The notes: generated by a model not told the origin, from the letters alone. DNA of 64,000 nt from Nemertoderma westbladi (GCA_032718475.1 JAUCBJ010007822.1:124001-188000), one strand, 5' to 3'. Shown: positions 12,496 through 23,850, counted from the first letter of the stretch. Program-made: numbers and translations.

Positions 12496-13698
12496 TGTTC
12501 GCGCTTTCAGACTTTTGGCAGTTTAACCCGCCAAATTAGGATGTCTTCTAGATAATAAATCGCTTTTAGCCTCTGACAAGTATTTGATTCACTACACTAG
12601 TTGAAACCAATCTGTGCGCGATCATTCACCCGCTGGATATACCCGGGAGATTGATTTCGACAGCTTAATCTTATTGCTATGTAAGCCTAATGTATTATTC
12701 GACTGACAGTATTATATAATCTCTGACAATATTATTCACCTTCGGGGAATATTAACAGTTCCTTTAGGACGTGGCGCTCTATCTATATAAACAGAGTTAT
12801 GACTTAAACTACTCACAACGATATGGCTTAGTTATAATTCACATATATGGCGCATTCTTTAGGAAATGCTTCGTTATCAGTCTCACTCATACACAATGCT
12901 GCACAATACTGCACACTAATCTGCCGATCTTCACTGATTTTAGTCACATATAAAAGGAACACAGACCGACTCATGTAGGGTCTATCAAATAACATTAGAT
13001 TCACTTCAAACCACTTTAACATAAGTCGCAATCGTTATATGTAACCTGTCTCTCTTACCTTCAGTATATCAAGAATAATGGGGTTTCGGGGTTATTTCTC
13101 GTTATTCCCATATAATATTTCATCACCATATAATGAAGAACCGACAGTAAATAGCAGTATAACAATATAAACGTATGTACGATAAGATAAGTTAAGTTGA
13201 GAGTTGATGTGATGGTGTGATTAGATTTGTTATGTTTGGTATGGTATGGTTGATAACGGATATATGTCCTTATAATTAAGCCTACTAGTGTTAGGCTAAA
13301 AGCAGAAAAACACAGAATATTCCAAAAGCCGTTATTTTCTGGCTTAAGAAAACCAACACACTGAACCCTGTGAGCTATTGCAGGTAGATTTCAACACAGA
13401 AAGGAAAAGCTCTCATTGGCAGAGTTCCATATTCCACAGATTCCAAATCATCTAAAATGCCAAACCTCCCTAGCCTTTGCAGCCCGTAGCTAACACACAG
13501 AATGAATCACTCTGTTTGGTTGACCTTGCTCTGGTTGGTTGATCGAACCGAACAAGGAGGCCGTCGCTAGGCAAAATCAGCCAATCAGCCGGTAGCTTCC
13601 ATCATTCGAGCCAGTGAGCTTTTTAGAGTATTCCAGCGCCTTGGGGGGAACTGGATTGCGTAGCAAAGGGCCAGTTATATCCCACAAAAGCTTTTACA
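12496..13698 (-). repeat. 3' LTR of the BEL element
   Basis: 1203 bp. On the element's own strand it starts TGTAAAAGCTTTTG and ends CTGAAAGCGCGAACA. It is nearly identical to 24225-25427. It holds a small sense ORF (about 64 codons from an ATG near 13022) that is also open in the other two LTR copies of the window. Confidence 0.95.
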
Positions 13699-13776
13699 CC
13701 GCTCCCAGAAAATGGGATTTAAGTCTATAAAATATACAAAATCACAGTTTCTAAAATATAAAAATACTCTAAACAG

Positions 13777-15047
13777 TTAGTCTTTCTTGCGCGGACGGCG
13801 TTTACGCAGTTTTTTGAGGCTAGTAAGAGTCCTTTTCTCTTTGGGGCGAGCCACTTTACAAGGAGGGCTATAACTCCTGGATGAAGGGTGCAATATGATT
13901 GCATCAGAAAGTGTAGGATTATAGTCGGGGTATCCGCCGTTTCGATATGCTTCTCCTCAAGCTGATTTTCCTCCGCTCATCGTTGGATACGTTCGTCCAA
14001 AAACCTTCGCCGAGAATAGGGTCGTCCAAGTTCAATATTGTCTTAGAGATTCGGGATTTCACAATCGAACTGGGATAAATCCAATCCGTTTACCGCTTGG
14101 ACTTGCTGTTATAATTTAAGTTTATCTGAACAAACGTAGGTTTCTTTTCTGATCTTTGTAGAATAGCGTCTAACTCGTTTCGTACAACGCTCTCCTCCAC
14201 CTTGATGACGGGTTGTATCGTGTTAAACGGGGACGATTACGATTATACGGTTGAATGGCGATATCAGGTGTCCGTGCCCCAATCCGGCTAGGTAAGATGG
14301 GCGGATATTTAGGGAGCCCATAACCGGAGTGCTACCGACTAACGGTTCGGATAACACTGGATCTCTGAACGGTGAGTACAGCTCGGAAGGATCCGTCATA
14401 CTAATAGGATCAAGAGCCTGGGGTTTCACTAGGGAACGAGGAGGTCTGATCGAGTATTCCGGAACTCTGATCATAGGTTTATTTAAGGATCGTTTGAGCC
14501 GAGCGAGCGTAGGTGATACATCGAACAAGTTTCGGTTTCCGTAGATGTTTATGTCTTTCCGTTTATTAGTTGGGTCTAGGGCATTTATCGTAATAATACC
14601 AAAGACGCACGTCTGGTAGGGGAAACGCGGGTGATATTTATTTGTTGTTACAATGCTTCTATCAAGAATTCCAAATATACGTTGGAGTTACCGCGTCCAT
14701 TTGTTTCTTTAGTGTCTTTTCTTTCGAGTCGATTTCGAATAGAATTTTCGCATTCGAATATCAGTTTATGGTTCCGACTCCGCTGGGCAGGATATATAGT
14801 CGACATAGTCCGTATTGTGTAAATCGATAGGATGACCAGTTGTTAAGAAGCCCATATACGTACCATTACGCTGCGTATATCGAGCAGCGAATTTGCTATA
14901 GTCCAACTCGCGCGAGAGCTGCTCTTGGGACATTGGCGGTTCGATATAACGACCATCGTCCTCCGCAGCAGTTGGACTAACGTCGCCGCGTATTAAGCTA
15001 TCAACAAACGCTTGTAAAAGTAGAGTATATCGCGATACCAAGACCAT
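13777..15047 (-). pseudogene. Decayed third ORF of the BEL element, function unknown
   Basis: Downstream of pol remnants, minus-strand coding-like segments follow each other in shifting frames: an ATG-started 93-codon piece (15047-14766), a charged piece around 14815-14650, a Pro/Arg-rich 101-codon piece (14528-14223) that continues in another frame to about 14096, a piece with in-frame stops, and a final basic tail ending KKLRKRRPRKKD with its stop at 13777-13779. About 420 codons could have been encoded. Frameshifts and stops break it at least four times. I recognise no domain. BEL elements occasionally carry an env-like or captured ORF in this place, but nothing here shows a signal peptide or transmembrane segment. 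Function unassigned. Confidence 0.45.
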
Positions 15048-16770
15048 CTTCTATCAACTCCGTCATATCTGCTATATATGAGTTTATCCATATTATAAGG
15101 AGTTTATATTTAGGCTAGCGAGCGTCGCTGCCTACCCCAATTAGCCCCCGGACAGTGCGAGATCCTCAGCGCCGATGTGTCGTCGCCGCTGTACTTTCGC
15201 CAACGACGTAGCCGCACAACGACAACGACAACCGGCACAAGTCACTCGACTGTCCGTCCCAAAGGCTTAGATACACCTCAGGTTCTTACTGGAGAGTTAG
15301 GGTTACTTTCACAATTGCGACTCGCTACTGTAAACACACCTTAGTAGTAACATTCGCCTATAAACTCACAAATACCACACACACAACTTGTCACAAATTA
15401 CACACACTCGGGCCATTTGTCCGTTAGTCAATGCCTTCCAGAATGTCACTGTATTATTATGTATCCTTGGATACTAGCAGTGCGCTATTTATTCCCTATG
15501 CTATTCAATGGGACAAGCTTTCTATTGTTCTTTTAACTCAATTCTAATTCTAGCGTGGTTGTTGCTATGGTGACATTATGCAAAGCTAGCGGTAGAATTA
15601 GGGTAATTCCAATGCATACAGATCTGGGATGTTATTTAATAGTAATTCTTTAATGGTCAATGTCCTGTTTTATACATGACTTTATGAATTTTATCGGCTA
15701 TTGACTATGTTTGGGAGACTTTCGCACACTCATACGAATAATAAGATAAATCTCCGCTCCCTTGATCTATTAATTAATGGAATTTTGGGAATGTTATAAA
15801 TTGCGTAAAAATGGCAATTTATTAAATTCATTAAAAGGCATGAATTTAAATTTAATCCCTGAAATTTTATTATTTGATAATTAAATTGACATATTTTGAT
15901 TCTAGAACATGTCTGGGGACACAAGATCCTTAAAAATTAAATTGACATATTTTGATTCTAGAACATGTCTGGGGACACAAGATCCTTAATTCTATGAAAA
16001 TTGTCTTTTTAAGAATATCGGTAAATGCTACGATATCTTAATTGACTAGAATTGTTGAAGGATCTGAATTTTACAGATTTTGACTTATTAGATTTGCAAA
16101 TATTAAATAATTAATATTTGAGATGGGCACCGATTTATTCCAGAACTTGTCTGGGGACGTTAACCACTGATTCTAGAATTTGTCTTTCAAGTATATCGGT
16201 GGGTGCCGCGATATCTTAATCGACTAGAATTACAGATGGTCAAAAGGTTTAACAGATTTATGTGCGTTTTACGCTACTGTTAGAGGGACATCACGCTACT
16301 ATATGTATTATTATATACGGTATGAGAGCAATATCGCACGAAGCAATGTCAGTGTGAAGAGGCAAGTCGTTTCCAAGGTCTACCCAGAGCTTGGTTTAGC
16401 TGAGACACGAGGATCTGAACTTTGCATTCCTAATACTCTGCCTACCAATAATACTTGAATATAGTAGTGGCTTTATTGTACTTTAATAAGTACGGACATT
16501 TCATCTTACTGTAGTCACGTATTTATAATATGATACGGACAGTAAGGAAAGAGAAAAAGAATTATTTCTTGCCGTCGCTCTACATATATTATAAGTAATT
16601 ACGTACGCAATAAACACGAATATATTGCTATTCTACTAAATAATCGCTAAATAATATTCTACTAAATTAAATAAAACGATTATAATAAAATTACATAGTA
16701 ATACATACATAAATATAAAAATAATAAAATAATATAAAATAATAGAGTCACACACCCACTCCATATGTTG
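15048..16770. other. BEL internal noncoding region between ORF3 and ORF2
   Basis: No credible ORF. A GC-richer stretch at about 15110-15300 lies just upstream of ORF3 and might be its promoter, but no motif supports this. Around 15881-16200 a sequence with CATGTCTGGGGACACAAGAT is repeated. The rest is AT-rich. Confidence 0.6.
15881..15990. repeat. 56-bp tandem duplication
   Basis: Two near-perfect copies 56 bp apart, each containing TTGACATATTTTGATTCTAG and GTCTGGGGACACAAGATCC. A diverged third copy lies near 16135-16160 (CCAGAACTTGTCTGGGGACG). Confidence 0.9.
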
Positions 16771-19626
16771 TTACGTTATGGAGTCCCTAGATGTTTGAAG
16801 GATTAGGGAGGTGGTCGTGGGAAGAGAATCTTGCCTTCCACAGTTTCCGGAGAGTCCTCCATTCCCTTCCGGTAAACACAAACGACCGACTGGGTGATTG
16901 AGTCGCTGCATCCCGAATACAATTCCAGGTTTCCTCTTCGTCCTGGAATAGTGATGATAGAAACATCGCTCTAAGTACACGACGGCCTTACAAAGCCGAT
17001 TCCAGGAGCTATAGTGGTCCGTCGCTCCCTGCAGGAGAGGTGAGAGTCCCTGCGAGACGTCTGATGTTCCAGAGCTCCAATCGCTCTCTCTGATCTTCAT
17101 GAAGGATCCACTCGCGGTGGGGAGGTCCAGATCCACGGCGTCGTCCCTGGCAATATGTAATACCGACAGATCTATCCCGGGTTCAAATAACTCCGATCCA
17201 CCCGTCCGGGTTTTAGGTTTGACTTTCTCCGCTCCCTTGGCTGGTCTAATCTCAGTCGGAGTAAGATGGGGAGGCCATTTATCCTCCTTACTCAGGAAGT
17301 CGGGTTCACCTAACCAGTCTGTAGTATCTGTCAGTTCTTGAGGAGTTGCTCCTCTGGAAGCGATGTCAGTTGGATTAAACTTCTTGGGGCAATATCTCCA
17401 TTGATCTACATTGGAGCTAATATCGTCATTATCTGAGGAGTATGGTGTTCCCTCAGTTGGGTCGTCTCCCTCACTAGTATCATCTTCCCATTCACTCACC
17501 TGGCAGACGCGATCTTGAAGCAGTCTTTCTCTGAGCGTTCTTCGGGAAGGTCCAGTAAGGTACCAACCTACTCTAGTTCTTACCGCATAGGTCTGAAGTG
17601 GTTGCGGTTGAGCAGGTCGTTTCTCCAATGTCGCCAGCGCCTCATGCGCGTTTTGACCGATTAATATTTGTACTCCAGGATAATCGGTGTCGAATCTAGG
17701 GATGTGAAGTTGTTGGGCATGATCATCTTCGTCCCAATTATAAGGTTCCACTTGGGTGGTAGCGAAGTTCTTTATTGCCACCATTTTGACTGACCTTATA
17801 CTGTGTTCTCCTAGTTTATCCTGTGGAGTGGACAACTCACCTATATAATAGTCGGCAGCTACAGTAGATTTCCAAACCTGCATGATTCCTGACATATTTA
17901 GCTTGGTTCGGAACTTGGGTTGTCCAGCGAAGATGTCTTCGGCTAGTTCTTTATCAATGAATGTTCCTGTGCTGCCGGAGTCCAGGAGGGCGTTCACTAT
18001 ATAGCTCTTCTGAGGTCCGTGGACCCGTAACTGGACTACAGGAAATTCTCGGATTCCTACATTTGAAGTTGGCGCTTTCCAAGATTGTTGTTGATCTGAA
18101 GTAGTTAGGGTGAGGTCGCTGTCTGTGTCTTTCTCATACATGAGTGCTCGATACACTGCGGTGGTGTTTATTAAGTAACAGGATTCGTTTTGGTCGGAGA
18201 ATTCGTCCGTATAGAATCCTTCCATCTCAGAACTTTGGTCAGTGTCGTTCACATCACTGAATTGGACATGTAGTTGTTCGGACTCACTTACCTGACTCGG
18301 GCTGCTTCGTTCGAATTCAGTGTGCAACAAGATATGATGTTTTGCACCGCACTTTGCACACCTTGCGTCGGAGTAACAGGTTCGCCGTTGGTGTCCTCGT
18401 CTGAGGCAATTATAACACAACCGCTTATCCCACATGACGTCCCGTCTCTCTTTTAATGATTTCTTTAAGAATTCATAGCACATATTCAAGCGGTGAGTCC
18501 CGTCACATAGTACACATTTAGGTTTGATGTTACTGACCTTATTTTGGGTGACATTGTGCACACTCGTTCTTTCTTCAGACTTTCTCACCTGAATTCTTTT
18601 AGGAGACGTAGGAGGGGTTTTTCGTACTGGTTCCCTTCTGTCATTGGGTCGAGACTTGGATTTACTTACCTGGTCTTTAGGCATTTTATTGACATAATAA
18701 GATCTATCAGTGTCTTTTCCGCTATCCTCTCCTTGAGAAGTCTGGCTTTCGCCATCTTCGGTATAACACACTGGTGTTACTTTTCTCCTGGAAAGGGGTT
18801 TTTCACTTACCTTGTTTTCCGGTGTCTTCTCTCTGGACTGCTTGAGGAGTTGCAATTTCACTTCTCCATCCAAGAATGACATGAGATCAGCCATGGTAGG
18901 GTCTCGTCGTTGTTGTTCCATCATATATAGTACTTTCTTATCCCAGCGTGTGCCTACCCCACCTTTCGGTAAAGTAGAAGCCACAGCTCCAATGACCATA
19001 GAACTTTGGTATTCATGAGACTTACCTAACCAATCTAATTGTCTACAGATCTCTTGAATCTCATCGGAAAACTCTATTATCCCACTGCTGATGAACTTTC
19101 TGGGCGCTACTAATTTTGCATATAAATACTTAGCGATATTATTCCTATTACCATACCTGATGTTTAGTGTGTCCCAAACTTGTCTTAATCCGTCTGGATG
19201 TCCAATAAACTTTAACGCCATTGACTTGGGAGATCCTTCCAAGCACTCGATGAGAAATCTAAGTTTCTCTCCGTTGGATAGCACAGAGTCCTGTATGTTA
19301 TCTTTATAATATTCATTAAAAGGTAACCATTTCATCTCATCTCCATTAAACTTGACGATCTCTCCAACCTTTACCGCTTGCCGGGCTTTGGTTCTAGCCA
19401 TTTGTCGTGTAAAACTTTCTTGGGCCATCGTATTATTGAATAGAGAATTATCGGTATATAAATTTCTCGGATTATGATCAGGTCTATATGGAATATCGCT
19501 ATCAACAGGTTTATAATTACCCTTAATAGGGTTTCCTATAGGAGTCTCTACTTTGCTAGCAGTATAGATGCGTGTAGGCTCCACACCTTGCGCATGGGAT
19601 ACTTCAGACCTAACGGGTTGACACAT
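16771..19626 (-). CDS. BEL/Pao gag-protease polyprotein with internal pol deletion (ORF2)
   Basis: 951 codons. Residues about 82-260 resemble the BEL gag-like domain (DUF1759 type): FNGDEMKWLPFNEYYKDN, a long helical region, GGVGTRWDKKVLYM. At about 371-440 lie cysteine clusters of the BEL zinc-knuckle type (CVLCDGTHRLNMC, then CYNCLRRGHQRRTC and CAKCGAKHH). At about 540-700 is a retropepsin-like protease (DUF1758 type) with the catalytic motif ALLDSGSTGTFID and, later, ILIGQNAHEAL and VRTRVGWYLTGP. At residue about 742 the frame passes directly to QWRYCPKKFNPTDIASRG, which in intact BEL elements lies between RNase H and integrase, so roughly the whole RT-RNase H part is missing without loss of frame. 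The last about 70 residues look frame-shifted and integrase is absent. The start codon lies 25 bp after the ORF1 stop, in the +1 frame. Confidence 0.88.
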   Translation of the reverse strand: MCQPVRSEVSHAQGVEPTRIYTASKVETPIGNPIKGNYKPVDSDIPYRPDHNPRNLYTDNSLFNNTMAQESFTRQMARTKARQAVKVGEIVKFNGDEMKWLPFNEYYKDNIQDSVLSNGEKLRFLIECLEGSPKSMALKFIGHPDGLRQVWDTLNIRYGNRNNIAKYLYAKLVAPRKFISSGIIEFSDEIQEICRQLDWLGKSHEYQSSMVIGAVASTLPKGGVGTRWDKKVLYMMEQQRRDPTMADLMSFLDGEVKLQLLKQSREKTPENKVSEKPLSRRKVTPVCYTEDGESQTSQGEDSGKDTDRSYYVNKMPKDQVSKSKSRPNDRREPVRKTPPTSPKRIQVRKSEERTSVHNVTQNKVSNIKPKCVLCDGTHRLNMCYEFLKKSLKERRDVMWDKRLCYNCLRRGHQRRTCYSDARCAKCGAKHHILLHTEFERSSPSQVSESEQLHVQFSDVNDTDQSSEMEGFYTDEFSDQNESCYLINTTAVYRALMYEKDTDSDLTLTTSDQQQSWKAPTSNVGIREFPVVQLRVHGPQKSYIVNALLDSGSTGTFIDKELAEDIFAGQPKFRTKLNMSGIMQVWKSTVAADYYIGELSTPQDKLGEHSIRSVKMVAIKNFATTQVEPYNWDEDDHAQQLHIPRFDTDYPGVQILIGQNAHEALATLEKRPAQPQPLQTYAVRTRVGWYLTGPSRRTLRERLLQDRVCQVSEWEDDTSEGDDPTEGTPYSSDNDDISSNVDQWRYCPKKFNPTDIASRGATPQELTDTTDWLGEPDFLSKEDKWPPHLTPTEIRPAKGAEKVKPKTRTGGSELFEPGIDLSVLHIARDDAVDLDLPTASGSFMKIRESDWSSGTSDVSQGLSPLLQGATDHYSSWNRLCKAVVYLERCFYHHYSRTKRKPGIVFGMQRLNHPVGRLCLPEGNGGLSGNCGRQDSLPTTTSLILQTSRDSIT

Positions 19627-19651
19627 TGTTACAGAGGGTGATGGTATACGT

Positions 19652-21940
19652 TTACGATACGATATACGATAAGTTTACTAATTTATCGCATTCTAACGCG
19701 ATACTTTGCTGCACTTCTTGCAACTCTAACTTACTTTCCCTCACTGTTCCCTTAAGTTGGTGAACATTCCCTTCCAAATCTCGGACCTGCCGGGAGGAAC
19801 ATTCCTGTTGTTCCCTCAGCTGCCCGAGCAAGAGACCCATCTCCCGTCGTCCCTCATCCACCCAATCCGCCGCCGAAGCGGGGTCCGCCAACGTTGTAGC
19901 GGGAAGACGAGGGACAACGGGCGATATATCGTTAATGTCTCGCTTGTTGTCTAAAACAGGAAGTGACTTGTGAACAGTCTTGCTAGGCACAGATGGCACA
20001 GATAGTTTGGTGCTGTGCAAAGGGAATCTAGAGGTTATTTCAGGTAGTACAGGTGTCTCTAGCACTGAAGGTGTGGCTTCGAGAACAGGCCTAATTATTT
20101 CCGGCTCATCTACTATAGTAGGGAGTTGGTTTACGGTAGTAATTTGGTCTGTGTGTTCTGTACTACCTACGGTTGCGCTGGCTAATTGTCTTCTAACAGT
20201 GGGGGGCAATTCGGGCAATTTATGACGGTGAGACGTTCTTTTACGCCTACTAAGACGAGATCTATTTCCTCCGCCTTCAGGATCGGTGGTATCTCCCTCC
20301 TCCGATGATGTATAACCTTGGCGTTTGGAAGTAGATCGACTCATCATCTTCATTCGACTATCAGTTAACTGTCTATTGATGTTGTCTTGCGTCTCTTGCA
20401 GATTTTCCAACTCCAGTTGGATAGTTTCTTCAGATGCTCTTCGTTCTGCTTCGGCCACTGCCTCTGCCGCCTTTCTGTCCGCTTCGGCTGCTGCTTCTGC
20501 TGCCCTTTTGTCCGCTTCGGCTGCTGCTTCTGCCGCCTTTCTCTCTGCCTTTCTGTCTGCTTCGGCCGCTGCTTCTGCCGCCTTTCTCTCTGCCTTTCTG
20601 TCTGCTTCGGCCGCTGCTTCTGCCGCCTTTCTCTCTGCCTTTCTGTCTGCTTCGGCCGCTGCTTCTGCCGCCTTTCTGTCCGCTTCGGCTGCTGCTTCTG
20701 CCACCTTTCTGTCTGCTTCTGCTGTTGCCATTGCCGCTGCTACTGCTGCTGTCTTTTTGTCTTCAATCCGCCTTTTCTTTACTTGTTCTTCCTGGGCTCT
20801 AACTATGCGGAGACGTTCATCAAATTTAGCTTGGTCTGCAGCTAACATTTCAGTATCGATTGCGTCCAACACATGCTTGGCTCCTTCACTATTAGGGGAA
20901 AGTCCAGCCAGCCGTCTCCTCAACTCATCGTCTCCTGATAGGAATCGCTGATAGTCGGACAGATATATGTCAATAGCGTCTCTAGTTCGCGGCTTCTCTG
21001 TTGCTGATACTTTGCCTTCCCCTTGAGAAAAAGTGGCATCATTTGATTCTTCGTAGTGGTAGAGGCGCTCAGCCAACTGAGTCTTCCACCTGTCGGTTTC
21101 TTGAACCTTGAGGCTCACCCGCTGGAACCAAGTTTTAACAGCAACTTGCAATGACGTGTCCTGTTTTCTTTTAGATGTTTCTTCAAAAGCCGATAGAATT
21201 AGTCTAATGCGTAGAGTTCTTTCGCGTACTTGATAAAGCAGCTTTTCCTGCTCTTGAGGTCCTCGTTGTTGTCGAAACAGCTGTTCTTCTAAACGCTCCA
21301 AAGAACCGAAGAACCCTTGTACGTATCCAGCTGCCGACCTCTTCCAAACAGCTGGATCAACGGTGTCCTCAGCCACTCCCATCCGGTGTATATCATCCCA
21401 GGTGGCTTCTGACAGGTTAAACGGGAGTCCGAGTCCGGGGAAGTTCCATTGTGATTCGACAATGGACATCAGTTCTTCCTTCGAATATCCCGCATAATCA
21501 TCTTTAGTCGACTGCCCATTTCTAACCCAATCATGTTGGTGTTCTTCTACCGCAACTAACACCGTAGTGAGTACTGCTACCGGAAGAACTAGAAGAGGGT
21601 CCTCGTAAACCGTATCCGCCATCTTCGCTCCGCGTTCGGGCGTTAACTCAACAGTATCCGAACTACTGGAGCTATCGGGCCACTGAGAACTAGGTTCTTG
21701 GCTAGGAGGTTGCTGCTGATTGGCAGCTGCTTCTTGATCCCGCTTGACTTGGGCCCGCGTGCCGATGATAGACCTATGGTGTTGGATTAGCTTAGGGTCT
21801 GATATCACTACAGGAGGGGTAACCTTCCTTACAGTAGGAGGTGAGCTGAACTTAGGTCTCGTCGGTTCCACACTCCTATCTGAGTCACAGATGGTGGTAT
21901 CTAGAAGACTGTCTGATAGGTTCTGCTTTGTGTCAGACAT
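19652..21940 (-). CDS. BEL element ORF1, coiled-coil protein of unknown function
   Basis: 762 codons, upstream of the gag-protease ORF on the same strand. The N-terminus is Ser/Thr/Pro-rich. Residues about 100-330 are mixed charged and hydrophobic with no domain I recognise. Residues about 380-500 form an Ala/Glu/Lys/Arg-rich coiled coil built of tandem AEADRKAAEAA and AEADRKAERKAAEAA repeats. A basic Ser/Arg patch follows (about 535-580), then a Pro/Val-rich linker and a short C-terminal coiled coil. There is no zinc knuckle or enzyme motif. By position it may act as a structural, RNA-binding or scaffold protein of the particle, which is inference. BEL elements usually have one gag-pol ORF, so a separate long ORF1 is unusual. 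The frame is intact. Confidence 0.8.
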   Translation of the reverse strand: MSDTKQNLSDSLLDTTICDSDRSVEPTRPKFSSPPTVRKVTPPVVISDPKLIQHHRSIIGTRAQVKRDQEAAANQQQPPSQEPSSQWPDSSSSSDTVELTPERGAKMADTVYEDPLLVLPVAVLTTVLVAVEEHQHDWVRNGQSTKDDYAGYSKEELMSIVESQWNFPGLGLPFNLSEATWDDIHRMGVAEDTVDPAVWKRSAAGYVQGFFGSLERLEEQLFRQQRGPQEQEKLLYQVRERTLRIRLILSAFEETSKRKQDTSLQVAVKTWFQRVSLKVQETDRWKTQLAERLYHYEESNDATFSQGEGKVSATEKPRTRDAIDIYLSDYQRFLSGDDELRRRLAGLSPNSEGAKHVLDAIDTEMLAADQAKFDERLRIVRAQEEQVKKRRIEDKKTAAVAAAMATAEADRKVAEAAAEADRKAAEAAAEADRKAERKAAEAAAEADRKAERKAAEAAAEADRKAERKAAEAAAEADKRAAEAAAEADRKAAEAVAEAERRASEETIQLELENLQETQDNINRQLTDSRMKMMSRSTSKRQGYTSSEEGDTTDPEGGGNRSRLSRRKRTSHRHKLPELPPTVRRQLASATVGSTEHTDQITTVNQLPTIVDEPEIIRPVLEATPSVLETPVLPEITSRFPLHSTKLSVPSVPSKTVHKSLPVLDNKRDINDISPVVPRLPATTLADPASAADWVDEGRREMGLLLGQLREQQECSSRQVRDLEGNVHQLKGTVRESKLELQEVQQSIALECDKLVNLSYIVS

Positions 21941-23289
21941 TTCGGTTTATACAGTTGAGTGCCTACTGCTATAAATACAGCTAAAGCAAGTCTAGTAATT
22001 CAGTATCACTGATAGCTTAGTAATCAATTACTTATACTGCTACTCAGTGTAGCTATATATGTACACACAATATATTAGAATACCGGTATACACTTAAAGT
22101 ATATAAGTATTATTACAGGCTAGGTTTGTTTCAGAATACCGGTATGTGATTTCGGCACAAATAGATATAAGTATATAATAGGCCTATCTGGAATACCGGT
22201 ATACAGCTTACACTTATAGTATATAAGTATAATTATATTAGAATTAATTACAGAATACCGGTATGATTTCAGCTTAAATTTATGGAAATAAATATAATAA
22301 GCCTATTGCAAATACCGGTATGTCAATTATTTTAAATAATTGAATTTCTGAATTTTAGGAGTTACTTAGGTTACTTAGTTACTTTTCTTACTCTATTACC
22401 ATTACTTGAGCAATAGTCCAACTGATATTGAGACCTAATTGTTGTATGGCAGGCCTACTATTTATGAATCGTTTGAGTTGATTTATAATATATATATATA
22501 CCCGCTTAAATGGGTTTAGTCAATGTTTGAAATAAATGTTATTATTTCTGGGGAGTTAAATCACTACACAAAGCGGTGCGCTTTCAGTGAAGTGCTACTT
22601 ATAGGACACTAAAACAAATAATTCTACTTTCTAAGTTACTTATCTACAAATTACTTACGATTCGGGTTGAGATTACAATCTCTAAATAAACACAAAAATT
22701 TACAAAAAACACAAAATACGAATTTTTAGGGTGATTTTACAAGAAGTCTACAAACCAGCCTAACAAAGGGTTAGAATCTGGTTATTACAACGGACAGGGT
22801 ACTACGGTATTTGAAAATAATAAGTAGTAGTAAATATACTGCGCTGTCCAGATAGGAAAAAACCACCGCCTGACGACCTATAGCCGTATCGCTATAGGTA
22901 CTACGTTATGTATCACGGAGTGTCCCTACCTAGAGATTAATTACCGCGGTCTACCAGAACCAGCGTGCCTATTAACCACTTTACAACACAGATATACTGC
23001 CTACACACCAATTACCTTCGGAAAGCACTGTACACTAAACCCTAAATTAGGTACGAGTACTTGTACAACAGATAACCAGCAGTTAAAAATACTTGAACAG
23101 CTAAAAGAACCACGGCATCTGCTGGAGTGACCGGTGCACAAAATCACCAGTCTTTACCTACGCCAAGCAGCCCTGATGTAGTACCGGGGTTAATTTAACT
23201 ATAGCGGTATGTATAACAAGCACAATTACTGTAGGAATAAACTTGGGGACATGAATGTTGCGAATAATCGCATAAACTCTGAATAATAA

Positions 23290-23850
23290 ATATTACGCAA
23301 CGCGTACAAACTACTCAAACAAAATGCAGACTAAATGCTGACAGACTACTATCAAGCCTAAACAAACTACGGTATGTGCAGACTCCGAAACGGTTAGTTA
23401 GTATGCGCGCTAACCGAGTAGTACGACTTATTCTTTAAGAGGGGGTTTACCTCACAGCACTGGAAGCCCCTACTTACTAACTGGCACTTTCTCGGACATG
23501 CACTCTACACACAACGCAATCCCTCAGACCTAATAACAGCTAGGCAACAATTCAGCCTACAGATTATCAAAATAAGAATATTACGCTACCCGTAGAGACT
23601 ACACAAACAAAGTACAGACTAAACGATGGCAGACTACTCTCAAGCCTAAATAAACTACAGGACATGCAGACTCCGAAATGGTTAGGTAGTATGCGTTCTA
23701 ACCCAGTAGTACGACTTATTCTTTAGATGGGGGTTTACCTTACAGCTTTGGCTGCCCCTACTTCCTAACCGCACTTTATCGGACAGATGATCTACACACA
23801 CTACAGTCCTTCAGACTTAACAACAGTCAGACAACAGCTCAGCCTACAAA
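23290..23850. repeat. 288-bp tandem duplication in the BEL leader
   Basis: Two diverged copies, 288 bp apart, share GCAGACTCCGAAA (23379 and 23667), GTAGTACGACTTATTCTTTA and GGGGGTTTACCT. The same two blocks occur in reverse orientation at about 63056-63160 and 63340-63450 in the second BEL copy, so the duplication predates both insertions. Confidence 0.85.

Noticed and set aside
14329-14830. Plus-strand ORFs at 14329-14544 and 14631-14830
   Set aside because: Antisense shadows of the decayed minus-strand ORF3 of the BEL element.
20325-20951. Plus-strand Ser/Ala- and Leu/Cys-rich ORFs
   Set aside because: Antisense of the AEADRK coiled-coil repeat of BEL ORF1; all three frames are open there because of the repeated codons.
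16771-21940. An infectious retrovirus
   Set aside because: No envelope-like gene, no RT or integrase, and the gag and protease domains are of BEL/Pao transposon type.
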